From Polyangiaceae bacterium (lineage in GTDB: Bacteria > Myxococcota_A > Polyangia > Polyangiales > Polyangiaceae), in contig JADJXL010000026.1 in the NCBI GenBank assembly GCA_016715885.1, positions 62,001-126,000 of the forward strand: a DNA stretch of 64,000 nucleotides, in the 5' to 3' direction. Position numbers and translations under genes: made by a program. Within the stretch, counting starts at the first letter, position 1. Each line of letters opens with the position of its first letter. The notes beneath the pieces were generated by a model, which was not told where the DNA came from, searched no databases, and saw nothing but the letters and a program-made list of their open reading frames with translations. This document shows positions 24,646 through 32,919 of the stretch, in pieces.

Positions 24646-25829
24646 CGGCCGGGCGATCACTGCTGCGGCTTTGGGCCGTCTCCACATGCCTGCTCTTGGG
24701 CGCAGGCGCATGCGGCAAGAGCAGCAGTGGTTCGTCGAGCAGCACGGCTTCGAGCTCCGAGCCCGTCACGCAAATTCCCCCCGGCTCGATCCCCATTCCA
24801 TCGGCCCCGCCGACATCTGCAACACAGGCGCCTGCGCCGCCCCCAGCTATTTTGGGCACCAACGGTTATCCGCTGTCGTTCGCGCCGCTCGCAAGACGAG
24901 CGGATCCGGCGGTAGCAACCGTGAAAGCTCGCACCGTGCAGGAGCGACCGACGGGACGTCGGCGTTCGGTATCCGAAGGGCTTGGAACGGCGTTCGTCTA
25001 CGACCCCAAGGGGTACATGCTCACGAACAATCACGTCATCGAAGAAGCCACGGACATTCTCGTGGGGTTCTTTGATGGACGCGAGCTACGAGCCACGGTG
25101 GTTGGTCGCGACAAACAAACGGACATCGCGGTGCTCAAAGTGGACGAGGAAGGGCTCCCTGCGTTACCGCTTGGAAACTCGGATCGGATCGAGGTCGGGG
25201 ACTGGGTGGTGGCGATTGGCAATCCGTTTGGCCTTTCGCACACGGTTTCGGCGGGCATTTTGTCCGCGAAGGGCCGGACGCGAGACGACGTGAAAGGCCT
25301 CGATCCGACGGGGTATTTCAACTTTTTGCAGACCGACGCGAGCATCAACCCGGGCAATTCCGGCGGCCCCTTGCTCGACGTGCACGGAGAGGTTGTCGGG
25401 ATCAACGCGGCCGTCAGGGCCAATGCGAACAGCATCGGGTTCGCGATTCCGATCAACATGGTGAAGGAGCTTTTGCCGGTGCTCCTTCGTGACGGGAAAA
25501 TCCACCGCAGTGCGATTGGGATCAACGTCGGCTCGCTCAACAGCATCGAGGCTGGGCGGCTGAAACGCCCCGATCGCAAAGGCGCATGGGTGCTCAACGT
25601 GACGCCCGGCGGGCCTGGTGATCGCGCCGGGATTGCTGCCGACGACGTGATCATTGGCTTCGACGGCAAGTCGATCACGGACCCGAACGAGCTTCGGTGG
25701 CTCGCGAGCATCGCTGGGGTGAACAAGACCGTCACGCTTCGCATTGCGAGGCTCGAACGCGTCTTCGAGGTTCGTGTCACCCTTGGGGACCTCGAAGCCT
25801 TGACCTCCGAACCTTCGAGCGATGATTGA
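24642..25829 (+). CDS. DegP/HtrA-like serine protease lipoprotein
   Basis: 395 residues from a GTG at 24642 (GTGA overlap). Lipoprotein signal ending GAGACGKSS (Cys24), then a Ser/Pro-rich linker to ~85. The trypsin-like domain has all three catalytic residues: His131 in TNNHVIEE, Asp161 in TDIAVLKV and Ser240 in GNSGGPLL. A single C-terminal PDZ domain (~280-385) contains the GPGDRAGIAADDVIIGFDG segment. HtrA proteins degrade or refold envelope proteins. The lipid anchor and single PDZ differ from classical soluble DegP with two PDZ domains and resemble DegS-like or myxobacterial variants. A terminator-like hairpin follows at 25857-25895. Confidence 0.92.
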   Translation: MTAGRSLLRLWAVSTCLLLGAGACGKSSSGSSSSTASSSEPVTQIPPGSIPIPSAPPTSATQAPAPPPAILGTNGYPLSFAPLARRADPAVATVKARTVQERPTGRRRSVSEGLGTAFVYDPKGYMLTNNHVIEEATDILVGFFDGRELRATVVGRDKQTDIAVLKVDEEGLPALPLGNSDRIEVGDWVVAIGNPFGLSHTVSAGILSAKGRTRDDVKGLDPTGYFNFLQTDASINPGNSGGPLLDVHGEVVGINAAVRANANSIGFAIPINMVKELLPVLLRDGKIHRSAIGINVGSLNSIEAGRLKRPDRKGAWVLNVTPGGPGDRAGIAADDVIIGFDGKSITDPNELRWLASIAGVNKTVTLRIARLERVFEVRVTLGDLEALTSEPSSDD

Positions 25830-25856
25830 ATGGCAACGGAGCGCCTCGTTCGAACC

Positions 25857-25895
25857 TTTGGGGCTTCGGGTCGCCTCGGCGCCCTGCGCCCCAAA
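25857..25895 (+). terminator. Terminator-like hairpin after DegP-like gene
   Basis: Eight-base perfect arms TTTGGGGC (25857-25864) and GCCCCAAA (25888-25895) with a 23-base GC-rich loop, 28 bases past the DegP stop and before the sigma factor gene. No long U tract follows, so efficiency is uncertain. Confidence 0.5.
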
Positions 25896-25966
25896 CCCCA
25901 CGTTTGCTGGAAAGACGACCGCATGCTTTCGGCCGCTGGTCTGATCGCCTAGAGTAGAGGTTCGAC

Positions 25967-26791
25967 GTGTCCTCCATCCCCACATCTGCGGATGAGACTC
26001 ACCGGCCCGAGCTTGCCGATCCGGTCGAAGACCGTCCGGACGGGGCGCTCGACGACTTGCCGGATGATGCCGCACCGCTTCCCGACGCCGCGATCGAACG
26101 TCTCGCGCCAGTGAATAGGCCTTTTGCGCGGGCGTCCAACAACGAGGCCCGAAGACGGGAAGCAGAGGAAGACCGTGAGTTCATTCTTCGGGCGCAAAAA
26201 GGTGACCAGGCGGCGTTTCGACGTCTCGTCGAACGTCACCAGCGCCGAGCCTTCGCGATCGCCATGGGGCTCGTTCGCGACGAAAACGACGCCCGAGAAC
26301 TCGTTCAGGATGCTTTCTTACGCGTGTATCGCAATCTCAATTCCTTCCAGGGCGGTTCGTCGTTCTTCACTTGGCTTTATCGCATCGTCACCAATCTGGC
26401 GATCGACCTCATGCGCAAGCCCGGCCGGCGAGATGTCGAGCTTGTGGAGGGCCAGGCCGTACCGGACGAAGCCACGGACTTTCCCCTCGTATCTCGCATT
26501 GATGGCGCCGACCCGATCGACGTCATGCGTCGCCGAGAAATCGCGACCCGTATCCAGGCCGCGCTCGAAGCTCTTCCCCCCTATCACCGAGGCGTCATCT
26601 TGATGCGTGAGGTCGAAGGCATGTCGTACGAAGAAATGGCTGTTGCCATGAACGTTTCCAAAGGAACGATCATGAGTCGGCTCTTCCACGCAAGGCAGAA
26701 GCTCCAGCGCGCTTTGGCGGATTGTTATGCAGAAGAAGGGCGTTCACGAAGCGCCGTCGAAGAATCAGTCGAGCCTGAGGAGGCGCCGTGA
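25967..26791 (+). CDS. ECF (RpoE-like) RNA polymerase sigma factor
   Basis: 274 residues from a GTG at 25967 behind AGAGG. An acidic/Pro-rich N-terminal extension of ~75 residues precedes sigma region 2 (RHQRRAFAIAMGLVRDENDA, then LVQDAFLRVYRNLNSFQGG and FFTWLYRIVTNLAIDLMRK). Region 4 has LEALPPYHRGVILMREVEG, MSYEEMAVAMNVSKGTIMSR and LFHARQKLQ. Region 3 is missing, as in ECF factors. Its stop overlaps the start of the next gene, a putative membrane anti-sigma factor, the usual arrangement for ECF pairs that sense envelope stress. Confidence 0.94.
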   Translation: MSSIPTSADETHRPELADPVEDRPDGALDDLPDDAAPLPDAAIERLAPVNRPFARASNNEARRREAEEDREFILRAQKGDQAAFRRLVERHQRRAFAIAMGLVRDENDARELVQDAFLRVYRNLNSFQGGSSFFTWLYRIVTNLAIDLMRKPGRRDVELVEGQAVPDEATDFPLVSRIDGADPIDVMRRREIATRIQAALEALPPYHRGVILMREVEGMSYEEMAVAMNVSKGTIMSRLFHARQKLQRALADCYAEEGRSRSAVEESVEPEEAP

Positions 26792-27528
26792 CGACGAAGA
26801 GCATGAACGGAACAGCCCACGATCGGCACGTCGAGGCGCCCGTCTCGGACCTCGATTTGATGCTGTATCTCGATGGGGAGCTCGAGAGCGATCGCCATGA
26901 AGAGGTTCGTCGAGCGATCGCGCGTGACAAGGTCCTTCGAGGCAAACTCGAATCGCTCGAGCTTTCATCGGCCATCGTGCGCGAGCGGGCAGTGGATGCC
27001 GCGGCAAACATCGATTTTGCCGATGCCGTGATGGCGCAAATCGCTGCCGACAAGAGCGATGTTTCATTGGACGAACGGGACAAGGCGCCGGTGATGCAGG
27101 CGGCCCCCGAGATTCTCACGTCAAACGCTTCTGCGGTTCGTTTGGAAAAACTCGGCCAGCGAACGAAACCATCGAACGACAATGCGCGTGGAATCTTTGC
27201 GCTTGCAGCGATTGCCGTCGCTGCCGCAGCGGGCTTGATGATTTGGGGCCGGTTTGCGCCCGCTCCCTCCACGGCACCCACGGCACCGGTTGCAGCGGTC
27301 ACGACACCCGAAGTCGCACCCGCCGCAGCTCCGACGGAAATGGAACCCGCGCCGAGCAGCGACGTGGAAGCCGAAGTCGCGCAGGACGAAGAGATGGGCG
27401 TGGAAGTCGCCGCCGTCGACTTTGGCTCCAGAGTTGGAGCAATCTTTTACGTGCCAACGGAAGCTGCGACGTCAAAACACACCACCACGGTCGTGTGGCT
27501 GACTGACCCCGATGGAGAAGAAAAATGA
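26788..27528 (+). CDS. Putative membrane anti-sigma factor (lacks zinc motif)
   Basis: 246 residues from GTG at 26788 (GTGA overlap with the sigma gene). The N-terminal cytoplasmic part has an anti-sigma-like helical segment (LMLYLDGELESDRHEEVRRAI) but no H-x3-C-x2-C zinc motif, so it is of the non-zinc type or has lost the site. One membrane helix (~134-157, GIFALAAIAVAAAAGLMIWG) is followed by a Pro/Ala/Glu-rich periplasmic region and a short beta-like C-terminus. Position and topology support an anti-sigma role; sequence alone cannot prove it. The stop overlaps the next ATG. Confidence 0.78.
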   Translation: MTTKSMNGTAHDRHVEAPVSDLDLMLYLDGELESDRHEEVRRAIARDKVLRGKLESLELSSAIVRERAVDAAANIDFADAVMAQIAADKSDVSLDERDKAPVMQAAPEILTSNASAVRLEKLGQRTKPSNDNARGIFALAAIAVAAAAGLMIWGRFAPAPSTAPTAPVAAVTTPEVAPAAAPTEMEPAPSSDVEAEVAQDEEMGVEVAAVDFGSRVGAIFYVPTEAATSKHTTTVVWLTDPDGEEK

Positions 27529-28040
27529 GGCTTCCGCTTTTTGGTATTTTCTTGGCTGCTGGGGTTTCACTCGCCCCGTTTCCCTCCGTCGCGCTTGCCG
27601 AACAAGCCGCTGCGCCCAAAGCGCCCGCTCAAGCCGAAGCTTCGGTCGCTGCCGAATTCACCGTTCTCCACGGGACGAATGACGGCACCGGCATCGATTC
27701 GAAGATCGGCAAGATGCCCGAGCTCACCAAGCCGCCTTTTTCAGCCTACAACAGCTACAAACTCCTCGAACGCTCCACCGCGTCGTCCTCCAAATCGAAA
27801 CCTTCGACCACCAAGCTTCCCAATGGCGGCGTGCTCAAAGTCGCGCTGAAGGACGTGGTCGAGCCCAAAAAGAAGGGCGAAGCCAAGCGTTACGTGATGA
27901 GCGCGAGCATTCAAAAGCCGGGCGGAAACACGTTTCTCCCGCTGCTCGAGGTCAACGCGAAAGCGGGCGAAACGTTCTTCGTTGCAGGACAGACCTACAA
28001 AGGTGGCATTCTCGTCATCGCGATCAAGGTCAACCCCTGA
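27525..28040 (+). CDS. Exported protein of unknown function
   Basis: 171 residues from an ATG at 27525 (ATGA overlap with the anti-sigma gene). Signal peptide with hydrophobic core (GIFLAAGVSLAPF) and cleavage near ALAEQ (~26). The mature part is Lys-rich. It has a short segment before ~residue 80 with Pro-rich PELTKPPFSAYNSYKLLE, then beta-rich sequence ending in VKVNP. I recognise no family. Translational coupling to the sigma/anti-sigma pair suggests it may be a target or sensor component of that envelope-stress unit. Confidence 0.7.
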   Translation: MRLPLFGIFLAAGVSLAPFPSVALAEQAAAPKAPAQAEASVAAEFTVLHGTNDGTGIDSKIGKMPELTKPPFSAYNSYKLLERSTASSSKSKPSTTKLPNGGVLKVALKDVVEPKKKGEAKRYVMSASIQKPGGNTFLPLLEVNAKAGETFFVAGQTYKGGILVIAIKVNP

Positions 28041-28111
28041 CGAGCCGCTGAATTGTCGAGCGCGGACAAAACAACGGCCTATTGAGCGTATCGCCGGTGT
28101 AAATATCCGGT

Positions 28112-28765
28112 ATGCGTTCGCTTTTCCTTGCTGCGCCTGCCATGGCCGCCACCGTTTTTCTCACCGGTTGCGGCGGTGATGCTCCCCCGGTCCCCAAATA
28201 TCCACCGGCCGTCGCCGGAAAGCCCACAGGCACCGTCTTTTATCGCCTTCCAGTCGCGGGCAAGTGGCGCGTGCACCGAACGCACTACGGCAGCAACAAC
28301 GACCAAGCCTACGCGCTCGATCTCGTCGTCGACGCACCCACGCCACGCTCGCCAAACAACGCCGATTACCCCTCGTACAACCAACCCATCCTCGCCGACG
28401 CGCCAGGCGTCGTCGTCATTGCCGTCGATGGCATCCCCGACAATCCTCCCGGCGTCGTCAATCGTTACGACATGCACGGCAACTTCGTCGTCATCGACCA
28501 CCAAAATGGCGAGTTCTCGCTCTTTGCGCACCTCATTCCCGGCTCGCTGAAAGTGCGTCCCGGCGTCTTCGTCAATGCGGGCACCGAGCTCGGGCGTTGC
28601 GGCAATTCAGGTCATTCGACGATGGCGCACCTGCATTGGCAGGTCATGTCGAGCATGCATGCAACGGGCGCTACGGGCATCGCGCCGCGGTACATGGCGT
28701 ACGAACGCAACGGCGCGATATCCGCGGATTTGCCGCAAAGTGGCGATCGATTGCTCGCCAAATAA
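28112..28765 (+). CDS. M23-family (LytM/peptidase) lipoprotein
   Basis: 217 residues; ATG at 28112, with lipobox LTGC (Cys20). The M23 fold shows the N-terminal metal half (YALDLVVD, ~71-78) and the HxH second half in HLHWQV (His173, His175), with the usual LGRCGNSGHS glycine turn between. M23 enzymes are zinc endopeptidases that cut peptide cross-links in peptidoglycan. No separate activator domain. It lies 71 bases after the exported protein and may share the sigma/anti-sigma transcript. The histidine preceding YALD is at some distance, so full activity needs checking. Confidence 0.85.
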   Translation: MRSLFLAAPAMAATVFLTGCGGDAPPVPKYPPAVAGKPTGTVFYRLPVAGKWRVHRTHYGSNNDQAYALDLVVDAPTPRSPNNADYPSYNQPILADAPGVVVIAVDGIPDNPPGVVNRYDMHGNFVVIDHQNGEFSLFAHLIPGSLKVRPGVFVNAGTELGRCGNSGHSTMAHLHWQVMSSMHATGATGIAPRYMAYERNGAISADLPQSGDRLLAK

Positions 28766-28767
28766 CG

Positions 28768-29928
28768 TCACATCGAAGCAGGTTCGCTCGGACGAACTTC
28801 CGCCGGCAAGTCGACTTCGAATACGGCGCCTTGGTTTGGCCGGGCATACGCGCGAATGTGTCCGCCATGTGCGGTCACGATGCTGCGCACGATGCTGAGC
28901 CCGAGACCCGTCCCCGTACCCTCTGGTTTCGTCGTGAAATAAGGCTCGAATATTTTTTCGAGATGCTCGGGTGGTATGCCGTGCCCCTCGTCCTCCACCC
29001 GCACACGCACGATCGATGGTTCAGGGACGAGGTTGGTTTGGATGGTCAAACGTCCCCCGTGTTTGCGCATCGCATGAGCTGCGTTCGTGAAGAGGTTGAC
29101 GAAGATTTGGGTGAGTTGATCGGCGATTCCTCGTACCGCGGGCACATCGCCGAAGGCCCGCTCCACGTTCACATCCAGTTCGCTGAGCACGTGATCGCAA
29201 AAAACGAGCGCTTGTTCGATCACGTCATGAATCGCAACGGCTGTCGGCACAGCGTTTCTCGGTCGCGCGTAGGCCAAAAGATCGCGGGTGAACGCATGGA
29301 TGCGCTCGGCTGCTTGATGCAGGCGCCCGAGGCGCTCGGCATCCGCTGGATCGGCGCCTTGTCGCAGCGCTTTCTGATGAAGGTAATCCGAATACGCGAG
29401 GACCGACGTGAGCGGACTGTTGAGCTCGTGCACGATGTCGGCTGCGATCTGACCGAACGAAGCGAGCCTGCTCGTGTGAACGAATTTCGCATCGAAGTCG
29501 TGCAGCCGCGCATGCCGCGCGCGAAGCTCCGCGTGCGCCCGGGCATGACGTAGCGCTGCTCCGATCGTTAGGACAAACCTCGACAAGAACGATTCGAGCG
29601 GTGCGTCAGGAAAAACATGCGTTCGATCGTCGGACGCGAGATGCAAAGCCGCGTCCTCGCTTGCTGGAATGGCGATGATTCGCTCGTGCGCCAAGCCCGG
29701 GAAAAGACGGGCCCAATCGTCACTGGGTGCATCGGAGCTGCGTGACGAATGCCGCACGATGACCGGAGCGCCGTCGCCTTGCAGCACGTGAATGCCGATC
29801 GCCGCGTCTGGAAACGCGTCTCTTCCGATCGCGACGAACGCTTCGACGATTTTCGAAACGTCTGCATCAGGCGACATCTCGCACGATGCGACGAGCAGTC
29901 GATCCAAAAGCTCAGCGATGTTGCGCAT
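28768..29928 (-). CDS. Soluble sensor histidine kinase (GAF-like/HisKA/HATPase)
   Basis: 386 residues, no membrane segment. The N-terminal ~150 residues form a GAF-like sensory region. HisKA follows with the phospho-acceptor in ADIVHELNSPLTSVLAYSDYL. An intact HATPase shows the N box (QIFVNLFTNAAHAM), G1 (VEDEGHGIPPEHL), F box (IFEPYFTTKPEG) and G2 (GTGLGLSIVRSIVTAHGG). It starts three bases after ruvB on the same strand and likely shares its transcript. No response regulator is adjacent, so the partner is unknown. It is convergent with the M23 gene, only two bases from its stop. Confidence 0.92.
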   Translation of the reverse strand: MRNIAELLDRLLVASCEMSPDADVSKIVEAFVAIGRDAFPDAAIGIHVLQGDGAPVIVRHSSRSSDAPSDDWARLFPGLAHERIIAIPASEDAALHLASDDRTHVFPDAPLESFLSRFVLTIGAALRHARAHAELRARHARLHDFDAKFVHTSRLASFGQIAADIVHELNSPLTSVLAYSDYLHQKALRQGADPADAERLGRLHQAAERIHAFTRDLLAYARPRNAVPTAVAIHDVIEQALVFCDHVLSELDVNVERAFGDVPAVRGIADQLTQIFVNLFTNAAHAMRKHGGRLTIQTNLVPEPSIVRVRVEDEGHGIPPEHLEKIFEPYFTTKPEGTGTGLGLSIVRSIVTAHGGHIRAYARPNQGAVFEVDLPAEVRPSEPASM

Positions 29929-29931
29929 GAC

Positions 29932-30960
29932 TCAAGAGAATAGATCGCCTTGAGGCGTGTTCTTCGTGGGCATGGGGCGACCAAGGTGCTCGTATGCCTT
30001 ACGCGTTGCGATGCGCCCTCGAGGCGTCCGTCCAAGAAACCCCTGCTGCAAGAGATACGGCTCGTAGACGTCCTCGATGGTGTCCCGAGGTTCGCTGAGC
30101 GCTGCCGCGATCGTGTCGATCCCAACGGGTCCGCCGTCGTAATGCTCGATGATCACGCCGAGGAGCCGCCGGTCCATTTCATCGAGACCGGCGGTGTCGA
30201 TCTCGAGACGGTCCGCCGTGATGTTGGCGATCTGTGCATTGATACGGCCCGTTCCAAGCACTTCGGCGAAGTCGCGAGCACGTCGTAGCAATCGATTGGC
30301 GACGCGCGGCGTACCTCGTGCACGAGCGGCCAAGGCGCGCGCGCCTTCGGGATCGATGGGCACTTCGACCAGGCGAGCGCTCCGCGTGATGATGCGTTCG
30401 AGGTCCTCGACGGGGTAAAAATCGAGGCGAACGACGTATCCAAAACGCGACAGGAGCGGTGCTGTGAGGAGGCCGGTGCGGGTCGTTGCGCCGATGAGCG
30501 TGAATGGTTTGAGTGGCAACTGAATGGTCGTCGCATAAGGGCCATCGCCGGTCATGATGTCGATCTTGAAAGCTTCGATCGCGGGGTAGAGGCTGTCTTC
30601 GACCGCAGGCGTGAGCCGATGAATTTCGTCGATGAAGAGCACGTCGCGCGCTTCGAGTTTCGTGAGCAGCCCAGCGAGAGCTCCCTTGTGCTCGATGGCC
30701 GGACCACTCGTCGCGTGCAGCGTGACGCCCATTTCTCGCGCGACGATATGCGCGAGCGTGGTTTTCCCAAGGCCCGGCGGCCCGCAGAAAAGCGTGTGAT
30801 CGACGGGCTCATTTCTCCGTTTCGCCGCTTCGACGAACACCTTCAAGTTTTGACGATGTTTGTCCTGACCAACGTACTCGTCGAGTGAATCGGGGCGAAA
30901 AAGCCGATCGAAACGGTCATCGTCATCGACGGACGCCGGAGTGATCACGCGCTCGGACAT
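29932..30960 (-). CDS. ruvB: Holliday junction branch migration helicase RuvB
   Basis: 342 residues, the normal length. It has Walker A (GPPGLGKTT, ~60-68), Walker B (DVLFIDEIHRL), sensor-1 (LIGATTRTG) and the Arg-finger/sensor region (LLSRFGYVVRLDFYP). The C-terminal winged helix ends ...RGRIATRKAYEHLG. RuvB is the hexameric AAA+ motor that migrates Holliday junctions with RuvA and hands them to RuvC during recombinational repair. The ruvA and ruvC genes are not in the window, so it is an unlinked ruvB. It lies in a minus-strand run with histidine kinases on either side. Confidence 0.97.
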   Translation of the reverse strand: MSERVITPASVDDDDRFDRLFRPDSLDEYVGQDKHRQNLKVFVEAAKRRNEPVDHTLFCGPPGLGKTTLAHIVAREMGVTLHATSGPAIEHKGALAGLLTKLEARDVLFIDEIHRLTPAVEDSLYPAIEAFKIDIMTGDGPYATTIQLPLKPFTLIGATTRTGLLTAPLLSRFGYVVRLDFYPVEDLERIITRSARLVEVPIDPEGARALAARARGTPRVANRLLRRARDFAEVLGTGRINAQIANITADRLEIDTAGLDEMDRRLLGVIIEHYDGGPVGIDTIAAALSEPRDTIEDVYEPYLLQQGFLGRTPRGRIATRKAYEHLGRPMPTKNTPQGDLFS

Positions 30961-31014
30961 GACGAGGACGTAGCTCGTACGCTGTTCGAAGGGAAGCCGC
31001 GCACGTGACGGCGG

Positions 31015-32919
31015 TCAGCCAAGGGCCGGTTTGGACGACAGACGCGGCCGCCTGCCGGGGATGACGAGGGGCAACCAACACTGCACGAGCGGTGCTCCGT
31101 CGGGTGTGCCTTCGACGGTGACCGAGCCGCCGTGCAGCTCGACGATGGATCGCGCGAGGCTCAAGCCGAGCGTGAGGCTTTTGCCGCGGGATGTCGCTCG
31201 ACGCGCGAACAGCGCATCGACTTCGGCAGGCGTCGTGGTGCGTCCGCCAAGCTCGACGTCGATGCGGACTCCGGGCTCGGGTCCAGCGGGCCTGGTTGCT
31301 CGAACACGCACGCCACGTGCCGCTGGATCGGCCGCTCCCGTGCGAATCGCATGACCGATGATGAGTGCGAACGCACGCGCCGCGTATGCCGGATCGACAG
31401 GTATTTCAGGCAGTCCTTCGGCCACTTCGACGACGACTTCATGATGCGCGTCCGCCGCAAGCTCACGTGCTCGGCGCACGGCTTCGGTTGCGAGCTGCGC
31501 GACGTCGACGGGTCGAGGCAGCAGCGTGAGCTGTCCGGCTTCGACGCGCGCGGTATCCAAGATGGATTCGATGAGTGCGAGAAGCTCGCGTCCGCGGTTT
31601 TCGATGAGCGCCAAACTCTCGCGCTGACTCGTCGTGAGCTCTTCTCGCCCCACGAGCTCGGTGAAGCCCAGGATTGCGTTGAGTGGGCTTTTCAGGTCGT
31701 GACTGACGCTGGCGAAAAGCAGCCCACGCATGCGTTGCGCTGCTTCTTGAGCTTCGAGCGCGCGCTCTTGAGCGCCCGCAAAGATGCGAAATCGTTCCGC
31801 CAAAACTTCGATCGCGCGACCCAAATTTTCCACGAGGCGAAACCAAACGGGACGAGCGATGCGGGTTTCACCGCGTAGAACACTTTCTGTACCAAGCAAA
31901 CGCACGCGATGCGTAGCGAGCTTGAGGTCCTCCGACAACGCACGACCAATCAACGCTCCCACGAGCGCTGCAAGCACGCCGAACGCGAGTGCGATCACGG
32001 CTCCTTCCATCGTGATCGTCGGGTCGAGGTCGGCCGTGAAGCGAACGTCCGCTTGTCCTGTTTCAAGTGGGACGCTGAGCAAAAGCTCGCCATCGGCTTC
32101 ACGCGTGAAGGTCGATTCGCCTTCGCGACGAGGCCCCGTGATGCGACCCAAAAACCCGTATTGCGCCGCTGCCGCAACCGCATCTTCCGTGACGTTTTTC
32201 TTGCCTTGCGTCGATCCCGGATCGAGCGCGATGCGCGCGAGCAGCGCGGCCGTGTTCTTGCGACTCTGCTCGATGAGCGTGCGCATGTGAGCATGCGTGA
32301 TGAGCACGGCGCCCACGCCCACGAGCGTCACGGGAGCGACGACGGCGAGCAAGAACTTCTGCAGCAAACGACGGCGCGGTATCTGCTGAAAGTCCTGCGA
32401 TTCGAGGAGCGTCGAGATGGGTTCGACGGGACCAACATCGAGCAGGCGCACCGTGGACGCTCGAATGAGCACGTAATGAATCAGGGAAGATGCGCCGATG
32501 ATCGTGATCGACAAGGTGAGCAAGCTGATCGCTCGACCCTGATCCAGTTTTTCCGGACGCACGAGCGGCATGAGGCCGAACGCATGAACGATGCAGCACA
32601 CAACGAAAAAACGCAGCGTGAGGGCGCTGGGTAACCCCACGAAACTTCGAATCTCGCGCGCGCCAATCGACTGCGCCTGCGTCGTCGACGCCGCGAGCAT
32701 CGAACGATGCTTGCGCAAGCGAAACATCACGACGAGCGTGCTGATGACGAGCGCGAGAGCCGTCAGCTCCAGGACCAACACGAGCACGCTGCTCGTCGTC
32801 GACCGATCGAGCAAGAGGAGAGTCGGTGCAAGAAGAGCGATTGCGGCGTGACCTCCAAGGCCCGTGAGGACCTGACGAACGATCACGTCACGAAGCAGTG
32901 TGCGCGCCGGATCGATCAT
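31015..32919 (-). CDS. Membrane histidine-kinase-like protein with degenerate ATPase domain
   Basis: 634 residues. Several N-terminal membrane helices (~20-185), then a periplasmic/HAMP-type segment flanked by helices at ~200 and ~310. HisKA is intact (FASVSHDLKSPLNAILGFTEL). The HATPase domain has lost its key motifs. The N box reads FALIIGHAIRTG with no Asn pair, G1 reads DVELGGRTTT instead of D-x-G-x-G, and the F box and G2 are weak, though the terminal LGLSLARSIVELHGGS is preserved. It likely cannot bind ATP normally and may accept or relay phosphate from the upstream kinase. Its ATG overlaps that gene's stop (32916-32919). Confidence 0.85.
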   Translation of the reverse strand: MIDPARTLLRDVIVRQVLTGLGGHAAIALLAPTLLLLDRSTTSSVLVLVLELTALALVISTLVVMFRLRKHRSMLAASTTQAQSIGAREIRSFVGLPSALTLRFFVVCCIVHAFGLMPLVRPEKLDQGRAISLLTLSITIIGASSLIHYVLIRASTVRLLDVGPVEPISTLLESQDFQQIPRRRLLQKFLLAVVAPVTLVGVGAVLITHAHMRTLIEQSRKNTAALLARIALDPGSTQGKKNVTEDAVAAAAQYGFLGRITGPRREGESTFTREADGELLLSVPLETGQADVRFTADLDPTITMEGAVIALAFGVLAALVGALIGRALSEDLKLATHRVRLLGTESVLRGETRIARPVWFRLVENLGRAIEVLAERFRIFAGAQERALEAQEAAQRMRGLLFASVSHDLKSPLNAILGFTELVGREELTTSQRESLALIENRGRELLALIESILDTARVEAGQLTLLPRPVDVAQLATEAVRRARELAADAHHEVVVEVAEGLPEIPVDPAYAARAFALIIGHAIRTGAADPAARGVRVRATRPAGPEPGVRIDVELGGRTTTPAEVDALFARRATSRGKSLTLGLSLARSIVELHGGSVTVEGTPDGAPLVQCWLPLVIPGRRPRLSSKPALG

